Assembly: GCA_963920665.1 (NCBI GenBank)
Contig: OY987268.1
Coordinates: 2,792,501 to 2,856,500, forward strand
Length of the DNA stretch: 64,000 bases
Reading direction: 5' to 3'
DNA from: Straminergon stramineum
Taxonomy: Eukaryota > Streptophyta > Bryopsida > Hypnales > Calliergonaceae
Part shown: one piece after another, positions 47,779 to 58,977 of the stretch
Layout of the letters: each line of letters starts with the position of its first letter
Numbering within the stretch: position 1 is the stretch's first letter
Notes under the pieces: model-generated
Told to the model about the DNA's origin: nothing
Seen by the model: only the letters and a program-made list of their open reading frames with translations
Database searches by the model: none
Translations under genes and position numbers: made by a program

Positions 47779-48364
47779 GAAACCCTTAAAGGACTAAGGC
47801 ACATTTGGGGCAAAAATTGTCAAAATCTACCACTTTTTAGGGCAACAAGAAAAAAATGAAAACAAACATAGTTTTTTCAAAATTCAAACATACAAATTTG
47901 TACTAGACTTCTTTAGGAACATGTGGAAAAAAGATTTAGAAACTTTGACCATACGGCTTGAAAGATTATAACTTTTGAAGCTAGGTGAAAAAGTTTTTTT
48001 CCAAACTTGCCCGACATGGCCTACAAACTTTAACTCCTTCTAGGATGAGATTCTTATACTAAACATGGTTATTTTTTGACATTAGCATCTTGTATCATGT
48101 AAACTACACATTTGTCAAATTTCAAAATCATAGGAAGAGTTTTGCACATATTGTCCGAAGTTGCCAAGCTGCCTCCAAAGTTCAAGGCAATATAACTTTT
48201 GATCCGGTCACCCAATTGGAAAAACAATTAGGCTTTTAGGAAGGGGGGACATAGTAATACATTATGTCCAAATTTCATGAACATCCGACCAAAAATGACT
48301 TCATAGGAACCTACCCAAGATTTCTTGCGTACATTGAATAGACACTTGGTCCTTTAGGGGTTAA
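47779..48364 (-). mobile_element. 586-bp TTAA element, sister of 50448-51036
   Basis: Right end reverse complemented TTAACCCCTAAAGGACC; left end CCCTTAAAGGACTAAGGC, preceded by a mutated GAAA instead of TTAA. The interior matches 50448-51036 in opposite orientation, for example TTGAAAGATTATAA and GATCCGG-CACCCAAT. Confidence 0.75.
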
Positions 48365-50447
48365 TGGAAATTCAAAAATACACAACTACAAATGGCTAGG
48401 ATGTTCGTGCCCATATGAGGCAGTGGATGAATTCGAAATGGATGGTAGAATTGCCTAAACAACAACAAGTTCCACTGAATTGGCTTTTCAATTTTTGCAA
48501 GACAACTACCCAATTAGCCAACTTGGTTTTACATATATTTAATGCCTATTTAGATAAAGTTTGCCCTTTCACCATCCTTAATACTAAATCGACTAATTAA
48601 CCAGTCTATCTAAGAAAAATAAATAAAAAATTAGAAGTTTTAAGGCCAATTACTAAACCTATAGTTTTGGATAATTTTTCATTAACTTTAATATCTAACT
48701 AGACTATCCCTCTAAATCCCTATTCAATATATTTAACTACAATGCAATCAAGGGATATAACCATCTATGACATGCCGGATTTCCATGAGAAAATTTCAAT
48801 GATTCAAAGGGGGAAAAATAAACAAATCAATGGCCTTGGAATGACATCTTCAATTCTCTCTAGGCCTATAGTTGACTTTTAGGCATGTGGCATTATTCCT
48901 AGCTCTTTGTCCCTGCAAATTCCCAAATCTTTCTAACTAGCTTCATTCTTCTCCTTTTGGGCCTACTTAGCTCTCGTGTTCTTTGATTTTGCTCATTTTT
49001 CCCTAATCTTGACCCAGATTTCTGAGATCCTCTCTACTATTTGTTGTGGAAGAGTTCACTGCATTTAGAGTTGATCCTCTTTCTAGCTTGGTCAAATGGA
49101 ACACCATGTGGATTTTGAGTTGTTCTTGTTCCATCACAATTCTATAATTGTATCTTGTTATTAGAACCCCCCGCTTGGTGGTTCCCCGCCTTTACAATCT
49201 ATTGTTTGTCTTCTTGCTATGTTTGTGCCTCATTGCTCTATTGATGTCAATCCTTGTGTTTACTAATCTTTAGACTCATACTCAAGGTCCTCGTTTTTTG
49301 GTTCGTGAATTTAGTTATCATTCTAGCTCTTGACCATCTTCATGTTCGATTTGTATCTACTCTCTTCACCCTCTTGGTTTTTTCCTATCCACTCATAGTT
49401 CTTACCTTCTTCATGACCACTTTGAACACCGTTGTGCTGAATTCTTGGCCCTTCCTGTATCATTGCAGTCTTCTCTTTGTCCAGGTGTTTTGACCTATTT
49501 TGATTCATGCTTTTTGGATTTGCACTTCCTATTCCCAATTTCAGTCCCTAATGCTAATTCTTAGTTCTAGCATTTTGTTCCCTATTTCTATCAGTTTCAC
49601 CATTTTCCAAATTTTTTAGTTGCCTATATTTTATTAAACCCTCTTTTTCTTGTAAATCCTAATTTTTCCTCTAGAAATTTTCTAACATCCTTGAATTCCA
49701 AAAGTTCCACACCCATTGGCCTAAATTTCTTGTTGTTTTCTTGCTCAAAGCCTACTAGTCCATTCTTGTGGAAGAAATTCTCAATTGCTAATTGCTAATC
49801 CTCAATGTCTTTTATTTTACATAAAATATGCTAAAACGAATTCGTGAGCCAAAGTGGTAGCTTACACATGCTAATGTGTTGGTGAAGAAATGTGGATTGA
49901 AGGATGTGCATGAAATCTAATGGTTTTATAATAAGTGTCTTGATTACTTTATTTAATAAAATCTAATTGTTTCATGTGTATATTAGAACCTTAGAAGTAG
50001 TGTTGAACAAAATATGCCAAATGGATTTTCTACATAGCCATCTAAATTATTGGTTTAAAGATTGAATTATGTTAAAAAATTGTGCATTTGTTGCACCAAA
50101 TAGTTTGACTTGTACTTCAAATGGTATAATAGATACTAGTGTGACTATGCATAAACTAAATTACTCCCCACTTTCTAATAGAGCATGCATGCACTTTAAC
50201 CCCTAAATGTTTGTGAAGTTTAATTTGGTTGTAGCATGGTGTTTTTTGTGCACTTGACATTTAAGGTGCATGAATTGACAAACATAAGTTTGTATTCATA
50301 GAGAGTTGTATCCAATGACATATGGCAATTCCAATTTATAACATTATTGCATCTCTTAAATTTTAAGTTACAAAAGAGCCATGTATTCTACATGTATGGT
50401 TCCGTATTTGAACCTTGCAAAGTTTAGACATTAAAATGACCTCCAAA
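48365..50447. other. Intergenic, no gene seen
   Basis: A mostly T/C-rich stretch at 48900-49800 and AT-rich flanks. Short open frames (for example 48415-48600) show no family I recognise. Confidence 0.5.
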
Positions 50448-51036
50448 TTAACCCCTAAAGGACTGAATGACCATTGAACATATGCAGGTAATCTCGGGTA
50501 GGTTTGTATGAAGTCGTTTTCTAATGGATGTTCTTCAAATTTTCACTCAAGGTGCAAACATGTATCCCCTATGTGGGAATATGATTTTTTTTCTGATTGG
50601 GTGCCCGGATCAAAAGTTATGCTACCCTAAACTTTTTGGGCAACTTGGGCAACTTCAAGTAGCATGTGCAAAACACCTCCTCTACTTCTGAAATTTGGTA
50701 GGTGTGTAACTTTCATGATATAAGATGCAAATGTCAAAAAAATAACCATGTGTAGTGTAAAAATCTCACTCTAGGAGGAGTTAAAGGCTATTGGCCTTGT
50801 TGAGCAAGGTTAGAAAATCCCTTTTTCTCCTAACTTCAAACATTATAATCTTTCAATCCATATTGTTAAAGTTTCTGAAATTTTTTCCACACATTCCCAT
50901 AGTAATCTAGTACAAATTTGTATAGTTGAATTTTGGAAAAAAAAAAATTCATTTTTTTCTCTCTACTCTAAAAAGTGGCAGCTTTTCAGTTTTCACAATT
51001 TGTGTCTAAAATGTGTCTCAGTCTTTTAGGGGTTAA
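50448..51036 (+). mobile_element. 589-bp TTAA element, both TTAA ends intact
   Basis: Left end TTAACCCCTAAAGGACTGA; right end reverse complemented TTAACCCCTAAAAGACTGA. These inverted ends are nearly perfect over 19 bases. The sister copy at 47779 is inverted. Non-coding. Confidence 0.85.
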
Positions 51037-51920
51037 AGATGTTCATTGTAGAATTTTCAATCCAGTGATGTATCTCCAAAATGTAGGTGAATGTAAGGCC
51101 AAGACCTTTCTTGGGTCCATCACCAACAATCACCCCAAAAATTCAATGACATTGGTTAAACTAGCTAGTAATTTTCATATACAATAGTAATTTTTAGAAT
51201 TAATTTTGTTATTTTTTTAATCTAAAGACAAGAGTTCATTTCTCAAAATTTTATTTTCTGAAAAAAATTACACTAGCACCAAAATCTTGACAAATTTTGA
51301 CCCCCTAGCATTGTTTTATTGATATTTTATTGAAAACCTTAAGTAATAGCAAAATACAATACAATTAAGATGGAGTTTAATTTAAAATAAGAGTGTCATT
51401 TGTTTTTCCTTTTGAATAGAAATAGCTTGTTGTTTACATACAAAGTGAAATTGTAGGTAAAGAAGTTAGGGTTACCCTACTTAAAGAAAGAAAAAGAAGG
51501 AGAAGCTTCAAAGAGAGGACAAAGTATTTCTTAAGAACAAAAATAATCAAAGATTTACAATTAAATTGGAAAAAAAATGAAATAAAGAAACTGAAAATCT
51601 TCTCATGAAGTGCAAATTATTTGGTTTGATAAGGAATTATGTTCTATGAATTTGGTTTTATAAAAAAGAATTTACAATCCTCTTTTTAACATAGCCAATA
51701 CAATTTATGATATATTTTTAGAGACTTTGATGTTGTTGTCATGAGGTGAATGTTAAATTAATAATTTTCATTTTGTTTTCTTATGAAATAAATTGATCAA
51801 TATGGACAAAATGAAAAGATTTCTTTAGATTCAATTTTTGCTTTTGGAATGTGGTTGATCTAAAGTGCTCAAATAATAAAGACTAAAAGAAGTACTTGGA
51901 AACATCAACAACACATAAAT
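51037..51920. other. Upstream region of the PIH1 gene
   Basis: AT-rich. No clear TATA box at the expected distance. AATAATAAAGAC lies about 55 bases before the ATG but is not convincing. Confidence 0.4.
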
Positions 51921-53057
51921 ATGACGAAAGACAATGAAGTTACTGAAATGTTACATCATTTGCGAAGTCTAAACTTGAACAAAGGAGAGATTCAACGACT
52001 AGCTACTGTTCTAAAAGATGACGAGTTCAAGAAAATGTTTTCTGACTATGTCCAAGAAATATCTGATCCTGAAAACAAAGAGGCCATGGAGAGGCACATT
52101 AATATGTGTGAGAAAAACCCAAAACACAATAATGAAAACTTTTCTTTAGCGAACAAGGAATTGCTTCTTCCATATGCAGATTTTTGTTTAAAGACCTATG
52201 ACACAAAAACAAAACAAAAGGTTTTTATCAACATTTGTTATTGTGAAAAAATTGGAAATTGTGAGCCATTTGTCAATCCCATACGCCATGGTACTGAATG
52301 GAAAATACCATATTCTTTAGGAGGTCCTGCAAAAGAGAAAGACAAAGCAAAAAATGAATGCCTAGTGTATGACTACATTGTCGGTATGGAAACACATAAA
52401 AATGCCAAAGATGACAAAAAATTCAAGCAATTTCTGATTTCAACTGCAATTGAAGCTATTGAAAAGTTGAAAGATGTTCAGTTAGATAGAAATTTTTCTT
52501 TACCATTAATCAAATACAAAGGAAAGAATGGCTCTAAAGAGCCACGAATTTTCACAATAAGTAAAGAAGTCAACTCTAAAGACTCTCAAAATTCTTCAAA
52601 TGCAAGTAATTGTACAAACAAAATCGAAAGAAAAGTAGAGAAAAAGGTTGTAGTTCCACTACTTGCTAATGATCAACAATGCACCTTGAACGTGGAGAAA
52701 GACATGGAGTCTTCTTGTAATGCAACATGGGAGACTGAGATTGAACCCCCATATGAGGTGCTTTACAGTAACATAGCGGATTATACAAATTGTTGGAATG
52801 ATTCTCAATTACACACATCTAAGATCACACCTGAAGCAATTGTTTTACGTATTAATATGGCTGATATTATTAATTCACACGACATACTTTTGGATGTTGA
52901 AGAAAAACAAGTAATCATGAGGGCACCAGGAAAATATAGATTAAAAGTAGATTTGAAATACAATGTTAATAAGTTACAAAGTCATGCAAAATGGAAAAAA
53001 AATGTTCATCAACTTGTTATAACCTTGCCTTTGGAATCTACAAATACAACACTTTAA
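51921..53057 (+). CDS. PIH1-domain dynein axonemal assembly factor, Kintoun/DNAAF2-like
   Basis: Cytoplasmic co-chaperone that works with HSP90/HSP70 and R2TP-type complexes to pre-assemble axonemal dynein arms (family knowledge). One open frame of 378 residues, without intron or damage. Residues 18-60 match the Kintoun N-terminus (KDDEFKKMFSDYVQEISDPE). The PIH1 domain spans about 65-200: KQKVFINICYCEKI, EWKIPYSLGGPAKEKD, ECLVYDYIVG, FKQFLISTAIEAIEKL and LIKYKGKNG. A polar linker (about 205-295) follows, then a CS-like PIH1 C-terminal domain (300-372) with APGKYRLKVDLKY and HQLVITLPLES. It is shorter than animal Kintoun. Codons end mostly in A/T, unlike L14. PIH1D1 of R2TP is the main alternative, but the N-terminus favours Kintoun. 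Flowering plants, which lack flagella, have no Kintoun. Confidence 0.85.
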   Translation: MTKDNEVTEMLHHLRSLNLNKGEIQRLATVLKDDEFKKMFSDYVQEISDPENKEAMERHINMCEKNPKHNNENFSLANKELLLPYADFCLKTYDTKTKQKVFINICYCEKIGNCEPFVNPIRHGTEWKIPYSLGGPAKEKDKAKNECLVYDYIVGMETHKNAKDDKKFKQFLISTAIEAIEKLKDVQLDRNFSLPLIKYKGKNGSKEPRIFTISKEVNSKDSQNSSNASNCTNKIERKVEKKVVVPLLANDQQCTLNVEKDMESSCNATWETEIEPPYEVLYSNIADYTNCWNDSQLHTSKITPEAIVLRINMADIINSHDILLDVEEKQVIMRAPGKYRLKVDLKYNVNKLQSHAKWKKNVHQLVITLPLESTNTTL

Positions 53058-53162
53058 ACTTTGTTTAGGCGACATTGTGTATATAATTATTCGTTGGCAT
53101 TTGTATATAAAATTTAGTCAATATCCTATAGATCATGAAGAATTGCCCTTTATTTGGCCTCT

Positions 53163-53362
53163 TCTTTCAATTCTTATTCTAGATTGCATTAGGATTTTTG
53201 ATATAATGTTGTTGTTTTAATCAATGTAAGGAGTGATTGCATTCAATCTAATTCCATAGAAATGGCTTCTCCCTCAATTCAATCATTCCTTGCCACTATT
53301 TTAGACAAAGAAGAATTGAATCAAAAATTCAAATGCAATCTAGAATAAGATTTGAAAGATAA
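53163..53362. repeat. 200-bp foldback downstream of the PIH1 gene
   Basis: TTCTTATTCTAGATTGCATT at about 53174 pairs with AATGCAATCTAGAATAAGA near 53334, and flanking bases pair too. It could form a stem at the 3' end of the PIH1 transcript if transcription runs this far. Confidence 0.6.
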
Positions 53363-54911
53363 GGCATAGGATTGATGCTTATAAGGCTTCCTTCATGATT
53401 TATAGGATAACTCTATTGCACCATGAAAATTCTAGTTTCACAAGTAGAGTGGTGGAGTTGTCATACCAGTGTAAATATAAAAATAGATTATGAAAGATTT
53501 AAGGTCACTCCAACAAACAAATTATTATTATTCATAATAATTACAACACTAGAATGAGTTTTTTTAATGTATTAAAACTTCTAAGGGAGACGGCATCCAA
53601 TTATTGGATGATTAATGTTTTTGAGAGGTTACTCTAAGAGCTAGATGAAAAAGATGTAGTACATCTAAATATACTAAATAAGATAAACTTTTGTAATGCT
53701 TCAACAATGTGACTATCTTGGTCACTATATATTATTGGTGTTCTTTTGCAATGTTTAGAATTAGTTCATATCAAAATGGGAAGAAAAACAAAACTTTAGA
53801 AAATGAAAGATGTTATGTTTGAATTCATGTTAAGTCAAATTCAAAAGCTTTAGATGATCTACATTCCTCTATGTACCAACCTCTCTTAGAAGTTAAATAT
53901 GATTAAATTGTTGTATTTCTCTAGTCATTGAAAAATGTGATGATATTTATGGTAGTAGGAAATGTTGAATTTTTCCTTAAAAAATGCAAGTCCAATCCTC
54001 CACAAAAGATGGAGACTATAACTACCATAGTCAATTATAAGAATATGCCATTCTATACACTCAGTTTGCTACTATGAATGAAATTTTATTATTTAAAAAA
54101 ATCAAAGTTGACATACATTTTTGTGCAAACCTAAATAATTCCAAGTCTTGTTTGTGAAGATTTGGTATTCTTAAAATTTTTTAAAGATAAAATGAAAATT
54201 CATATCTAATGCAAAATAAATTTATATTTTGAAATTTCAACATACATGTATTTCATAATGTAGAACAATTTTCTTGTTTCATTATTTATTATGAAATATG
54301 ATTTTTTACTTTTACTTGCGATAAAGTATCATTTTTACAAGATTCTTCTCAAGGTTTTCTAGGGAAGCCAAAACTAATTAAGTTGAGAAGGTTCTTTTGT
54401 TGATTCTGGAAAAATAATCATTTCAATTGCAAAAATTAAGATTCAATAGAAAAATGATAAATATACTAAAAATATACTTTAAACATAATCTATTTTTTTT
54501 TTAATAACATCCAATATTTAATTGTTAAATAATTTGTGTGATGTGAACTTAAAATAATGTTGTAAATTAATTTTAACAATGTGGTACACAAGAATTGCTC
54601 AACAATCATGAGCTACTTTGGGCTTTTCCAACATTTTAGGGATACATCACCCAAACAAGAATCTGAATACACATAATTTTGTATTTTCATGGCATGAGTT
54701 TTCATTCATCTATTTCTTGGAGGGTTTTTTGTAGCACCCGTAGTTTTCAAACATTATTTTGTACAATATAGATTTTAAAACTTCACTCAACAATATTCTA
54801 TAAATCAAAGAGTACAAATATGTTTCATTTTAGAAACTATATTTCTCAGTTCAATAAATGACCTTTAAATATGACTTCAATACCTAAGTATTGCATATTG
54901 ATATAATCTAT
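53363..54911. other. Intergenic, no gene seen
   Basis: AT-rich with no recognisable feature. Confidence 0.5.
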
Positions 54912-55456
54912 GGGCCACTTCACACTACAGTACAAGGTCGAGTTGTTTATTTGTTTATTTGTGTCCCCATTGGGGTTTGAACCCTAGTCTCCACCATTAC
55001 AAGGGGGAGTCTTTGCATTCTATGAACCTACTTCCCTTCAATGTTTAATGCCACCTTTTTATTCCATTTATATCCTTCATATTCCTTGTTTAATGATGAG
55101 AGCATGTGCTGTAATTATTTTTCCAAGGCCATTCTTGACTCCTTTCTCATGTTTTTTAACCTTTTGTTTGAAAAAATTGTCACATGGGTGACAATTTACT
55201 GAAAATTTCAGAAATTGGATGGATTAGAAGTCGAAAAAATGGAATAGGTTTGGACTTTGGGCTTGGATTTTGGGCTTGGACTTTGGGCTTGGACTTTGGA
55301 CTTTGGACTTTGGAGGCTTCACACTATGGCTGGCCAAAGGCTCTAATTCCTAGTTTTTTTGGCCTATTTATTGCTCATTTCCTTGGACTCTCACCAAAGT
55401 TTGGCCACTCAATCCCACGGCCTCTCGACTTGGACGGCTATAGTGTGAAGAGGCCC
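54912..55456. mobile_element. 545-bp TIR element, Harbinger-like by size of target site
   Basis: Left GGGCCACTTCACACTACAGT; right reverse complemented GGGCCTCTTCACACTATAGC; both continue to GTCGAG. A 3-bp TAT flanks both sides. GG-rich ends and a 3-bp duplication suit PIF/Harbinger MITEs, although TAT is not the usual TWA. Near 55251-55316 it has a GGACTTTGGGCTT tandem repeat. Confidence 0.6.
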
Positions 55457-55619
55457 TATGAGTCATAGAAGTAGCATCACTACCCCAATATAGCTAGTTA
55501 AATTATCTCCAACAAAGTCTTCATTTGCAATGTTCTTAAGGCCAACATTATAATCATAATTATTTTGATTGATAGTTCATAATTTTTGTTTAACCCATAA
55601 AATTCCATGATTATGTTTT

Positions 55620-56790
55620 CATTAGAAGGGATTTAACTAGTCTGGAAGATTGCGAGTTCCTACGAGTTCTCAAACTATGGGAACTTAGCGTCAACAGCTA
55701 GCTAACGTGGCCAAGTGATGGCCTTGTCAGATAATAATAATAAAAATTAAATACGTTTTTGAAAAAATAATAAATAAATCATTTAATATTTTTTTAATAT
55801 TTTTAAATTCTAGCTAGTTCTAGTTGGTTCCCAACACGAGGGACCAACCTAAAATGTTGTTGAATTTCTTCTAATGCACCAAAAACTCTCCCAAACTGCT
55901 ATTTCTAGTACGAATAACAAATTTTAGAAAAAAACCCACTTTTGGACACATATAACTATAAGATCTTGTAGTATGCTAGTTTGAGAAGATGTAGAAAACA
56001 TTTTAAAAATTTCCACCATGTAGATTGCAAGATATTAGCGTTTGAATTAACATAAATCCTTTTTAGGGATCTTTGAAAATTGGGTAATTGCACTTCAGAA
56101 GTTCACATTTGTATGAAAAAATGTCCATAACAGAGGTGCTTCTTTGGATTCATTCTTCAAGGCAAGTTGGCTACATGCTTGAAAAAATTCAGATCATTCG
56201 GAATTTTACAACATATAGGAAAAAAATAGTAAGTAGAAAGAAATAGAGAATGATTCAAAATACGAAAACATTAAGAATTTAGTTATGGAATCAAAAAATA
56301 CCAATCCAATGGTTGTAATGTTTTAATGAACAATCTGCATCATATGATTTTATTTTTTTTCAAAAAATATTAAAAATTGAATGAAATAAAGGACTTTAAG
56401 GTTTATTTTAGAGTAGAGATTCCATAATTGCTCGCAAACTAAACCTCCTCAGAACTTTCATTTTGTTAATCAAAATGGAATGATTCAAAGCTTTCTACAT
56501 AATTATCTACAAATTTAGAAACCAATTTCAAATTTTTTTTAATGAAAAAAGTGATCTTCTAATCTACCTAGATTGCTTGGCCAAGGAAAAAACTACACAT
56601 CATACAATAACTTTTTAACCATGTAGTCAAAACTCAAAAGTTATGAAAATTGTTGGGCCTTGAAAAAAAACTTCTCTCCATGTTGTGTGAGAATTTCAAA
56701 GAAAAAAGTTTAAATTCCATTTATAGTAAGCTTCAAACAATTGCTATGCTGACAATAAAAACATAGTTGGGTTCTTTGGGGGGTAAAAGT
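55620..56790 (-). repeat. Inverted counterpart of 30428-31570
   Basis: Contains, in reverse order and orientation, the GTTCCC repeat (55640-55850) and the TTAA-type element (about 55860-56790). The TTAA ends are worn here (GGGGGGTAAAAG on the right). It supports a large inverted duplication that also includes L14. Confidence 0.6.
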
Positions 56791-57450
56791 CATGAATATA
56801 TTATTTTTCTAGGATGCACTTGATAACACATCTTACATCTTTACATTTCAGGATTTTTGAATTCCTTGAGGGTCTGTAGGGATTCATTAATCCCTATGAC
56901 ATCTATAGGATGGATTCCAAGCTATTATTGCCACAACCTATAAAAAAATATGAAATACATCTAAGAATGTTGAAAAAGTAGCTTTATCTATTATTCAACA
57001 ATGTGGCTATTTTGGTTACTCTATTTACTTTATGACTTTTGCGTGAGGTTCTAAATTAATTTATAATTATAGGAATGGGCAAAAATAAAAAAGTACCCAA
57101 AACAAAGACCTAATGTCTAGATTCTTCTCAAGTTAGACATAATTAATTTTGTCTAGGAAGTTGTGAAATCATCATTCTTCTTCCTACTATACTCTCTCAA
57201 GGGTTAAACCATGTTCTAAAATACTACCAAGGAATGTGTCAAGTACTTCAAATGAAAAGAATTGCCTCATAATCCAACCTAAGACAACCATGCAAATCAC
57301 CAAGAAAAAAAATAACATGGATTTCTTACACTTCAAGATGGTAATTTTTTGCTTCCCATGAGTCAAGTCTCCTTTCACTATAGAAAATCTTCAATGCAAA
57401 CTTATTGATGAATTGTAGACCACTTTAAGGTAGGAGTTCTTGTATGCTTT

Positions 57451-57700
57451 TTAACCCTTCAAGGCCCAAGCAATTTTTGTACTTTTTCACAAGTTTGAAC
57501 TTTAATTGACAGTATGCATTGTATGTCAAGCTTCTTACATGATGTCAATTGTACTTTTGAACTTCCACATTCAATATGAACATCATAATATGAAATTCCC
57601 TTAGATATACTTCTTAGAATGTAGGGAAATGAAGTTATAACTTTGACCTATTGAATAGGTGAGAGGCCCAAAACAAGCTCCTTGGGCCTTGAGGGGTTAA
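57451..57700. mobile_element. 250-bp TTAA-flanked MITE
   Basis: Left TTAACCCTTCAAGGCCCAAG; right reverse complemented TTAACCCCTCAAGGCCCAAG. The 20-bp inverted ends differ at a single position, and TTAA is intact at both sides, so this is a young copy. Confidence 0.85.
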
Positions 57701-57950
57701 GAGTTGATCACATTTTGCATGAAGCTAATTCTCCTTGAAATATTTTTTGATAAATTTTCCTTAAAAGAAAAATGGAATTTGCATCTAATACAAGTTGTTT
57801 ACAAGTTGTTTTAGATTTTTGGATCTTGGTGGAATTAGTTACAAAAATTTTGAAGTTGAAATGCAACGGTCACTAAAACCATACACCTCCTAAAATGTAC
57901 ACTACTTGTATAATGATGGTACAATGAAGTTAGCAAAATGTACCTCTATG

Positions 57951-58230
57951 TTAACCTTCAAAGGACATTAAGGCCGAAAAGTGTCCAATGGATGACATCA
58001 TTCTTCAATGTAAAAACAAAGAATGCACCTATTGGTCCAATAATCAAAGTAGTTTTGACAACTACCTTGATCACGGGGCCGCATCCTTTAACCCTTATAG
58101 GACCCTGAAAAGTAGTTGATGGATGACATGATTGTTCACTACAGAGACAAAAAAATGCACCTATTGATCTAATAATTAGAGCAAGTTTGGTGACTACATT
58201 CGTCATGGGGCCGCGTCATCTAAGGGTTAA
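57951..58230. mobile_element. Two tandem 141-143-bp TTAA units sharing one TTAA
   Basis: Units 57951-58091 and 58088-58230 are similar throughout (ATGCACCTATTG, then GGGGCCGC near each right end) and share TTAA 58088-58091. The outer right end is AAGGGTTAA. A relative is at 7300-7440. Confidence 0.75.
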
Positions 58231-58552
58231 AAGGACACTTTCAGAACCTGGTCTATTTTAGGGCCTCAAAGAATTAATTCTTGGTAGACTCTAAAGGTAA
58301 AACGACAGCAACCCTTCCAATGAAAAGATTTGACATCCCCAAATAACCACTGCGTCCGTGCGCTCCCGGCCTTTCATTTGAGGACCTGGGTTAGGCCGTG
58401 GAATTAGGGCTTGGCGGGAACAACAGACGGGTCGCCCTAAAGACGAAGCTGGAGCTGGCGAACGTTTCTCTTTCGCAGCGAGGCGCCGTTCCGTGTCCGC
58501 CATAGCCAGCGAAGCCAAGCTTCCCTTGCGCGCCCCCCCCAGTCAAGACAAG

Positions 58553-58957
58553 ATGGTGTTCCGACGCTTCGTGGAGATCGGGCGCGTGGCGCTCGTAAAC
58601 TACGGGCCGGACTATGGCAAGCTGGTGGTCATCGTGGACGTGATCGATCAGAACCGCGCGCTGGTGGACTCGCCCGACATGGTGCGCACGCAGATCAACT
58701 TCAAGCGCCTTTCGCTGACGGACATCACCATTCCCGACCTGCCCCGCACCCCGCTGAAGAAGGTGCTCAAGGCGGCCTATGAGGCTGCCGAGGTGGACCA
58801 GAAGTGGGCCAACAGCGCCTGGGGACGCAAGCTGGCGGTGCGCACGCGTCGAGCGGCCATGACGGACTTCGACCGCTTCAAGGTGATGGTGGCGCGCGTG
58901 AAGAAGAGCTCCATCGTCCGCCGCGAGTTGGGGAAGCTGAGGCGGGAGAAGGCCTAG
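58553..58957 (+). CDS. RPL14: 60S ribosomal protein L14 (eL14), copy 2
   Basis: Encodes exactly the same 134 residues as copy 1. The four nucleotide differences I found are all silent (in Tyr, Leu, Ala and Asp codons). Frame, start and length are as for copy 1, with no intron in the coding part. The leader is conserved for about 180 bases; beyond that, the flank is unrelated and carries the 57951-58230 TTAA units instead of the TATA box. Either a different promoter drives it or it is poorly expressed. The absence of amino-acid changes indicates recent duplication, selection or gene conversion. It points away from copy 1. Confidence 0.93.
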   Translation: MVFRRFVEIGRVALVNYGPDYGKLVVIVDVIDQNRALVDSPDMVRTQINFKRLSLTDITIPDLPRTPLKKVLKAAYEAAEVDQKWANSAWGRKLAVRTRRAAMTDFDRFKVMVARVKKSSIVRRELGKLRREKA

Positions 58958-58977
58958 GGCATCCGCGAACGAGCTGG

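Noticed and set aside
48415..48600. Possible retroelement protein fragment
   Set aside because: Short frame with no reverse transcriptase, integrase or nuclease motif that I can recognise.
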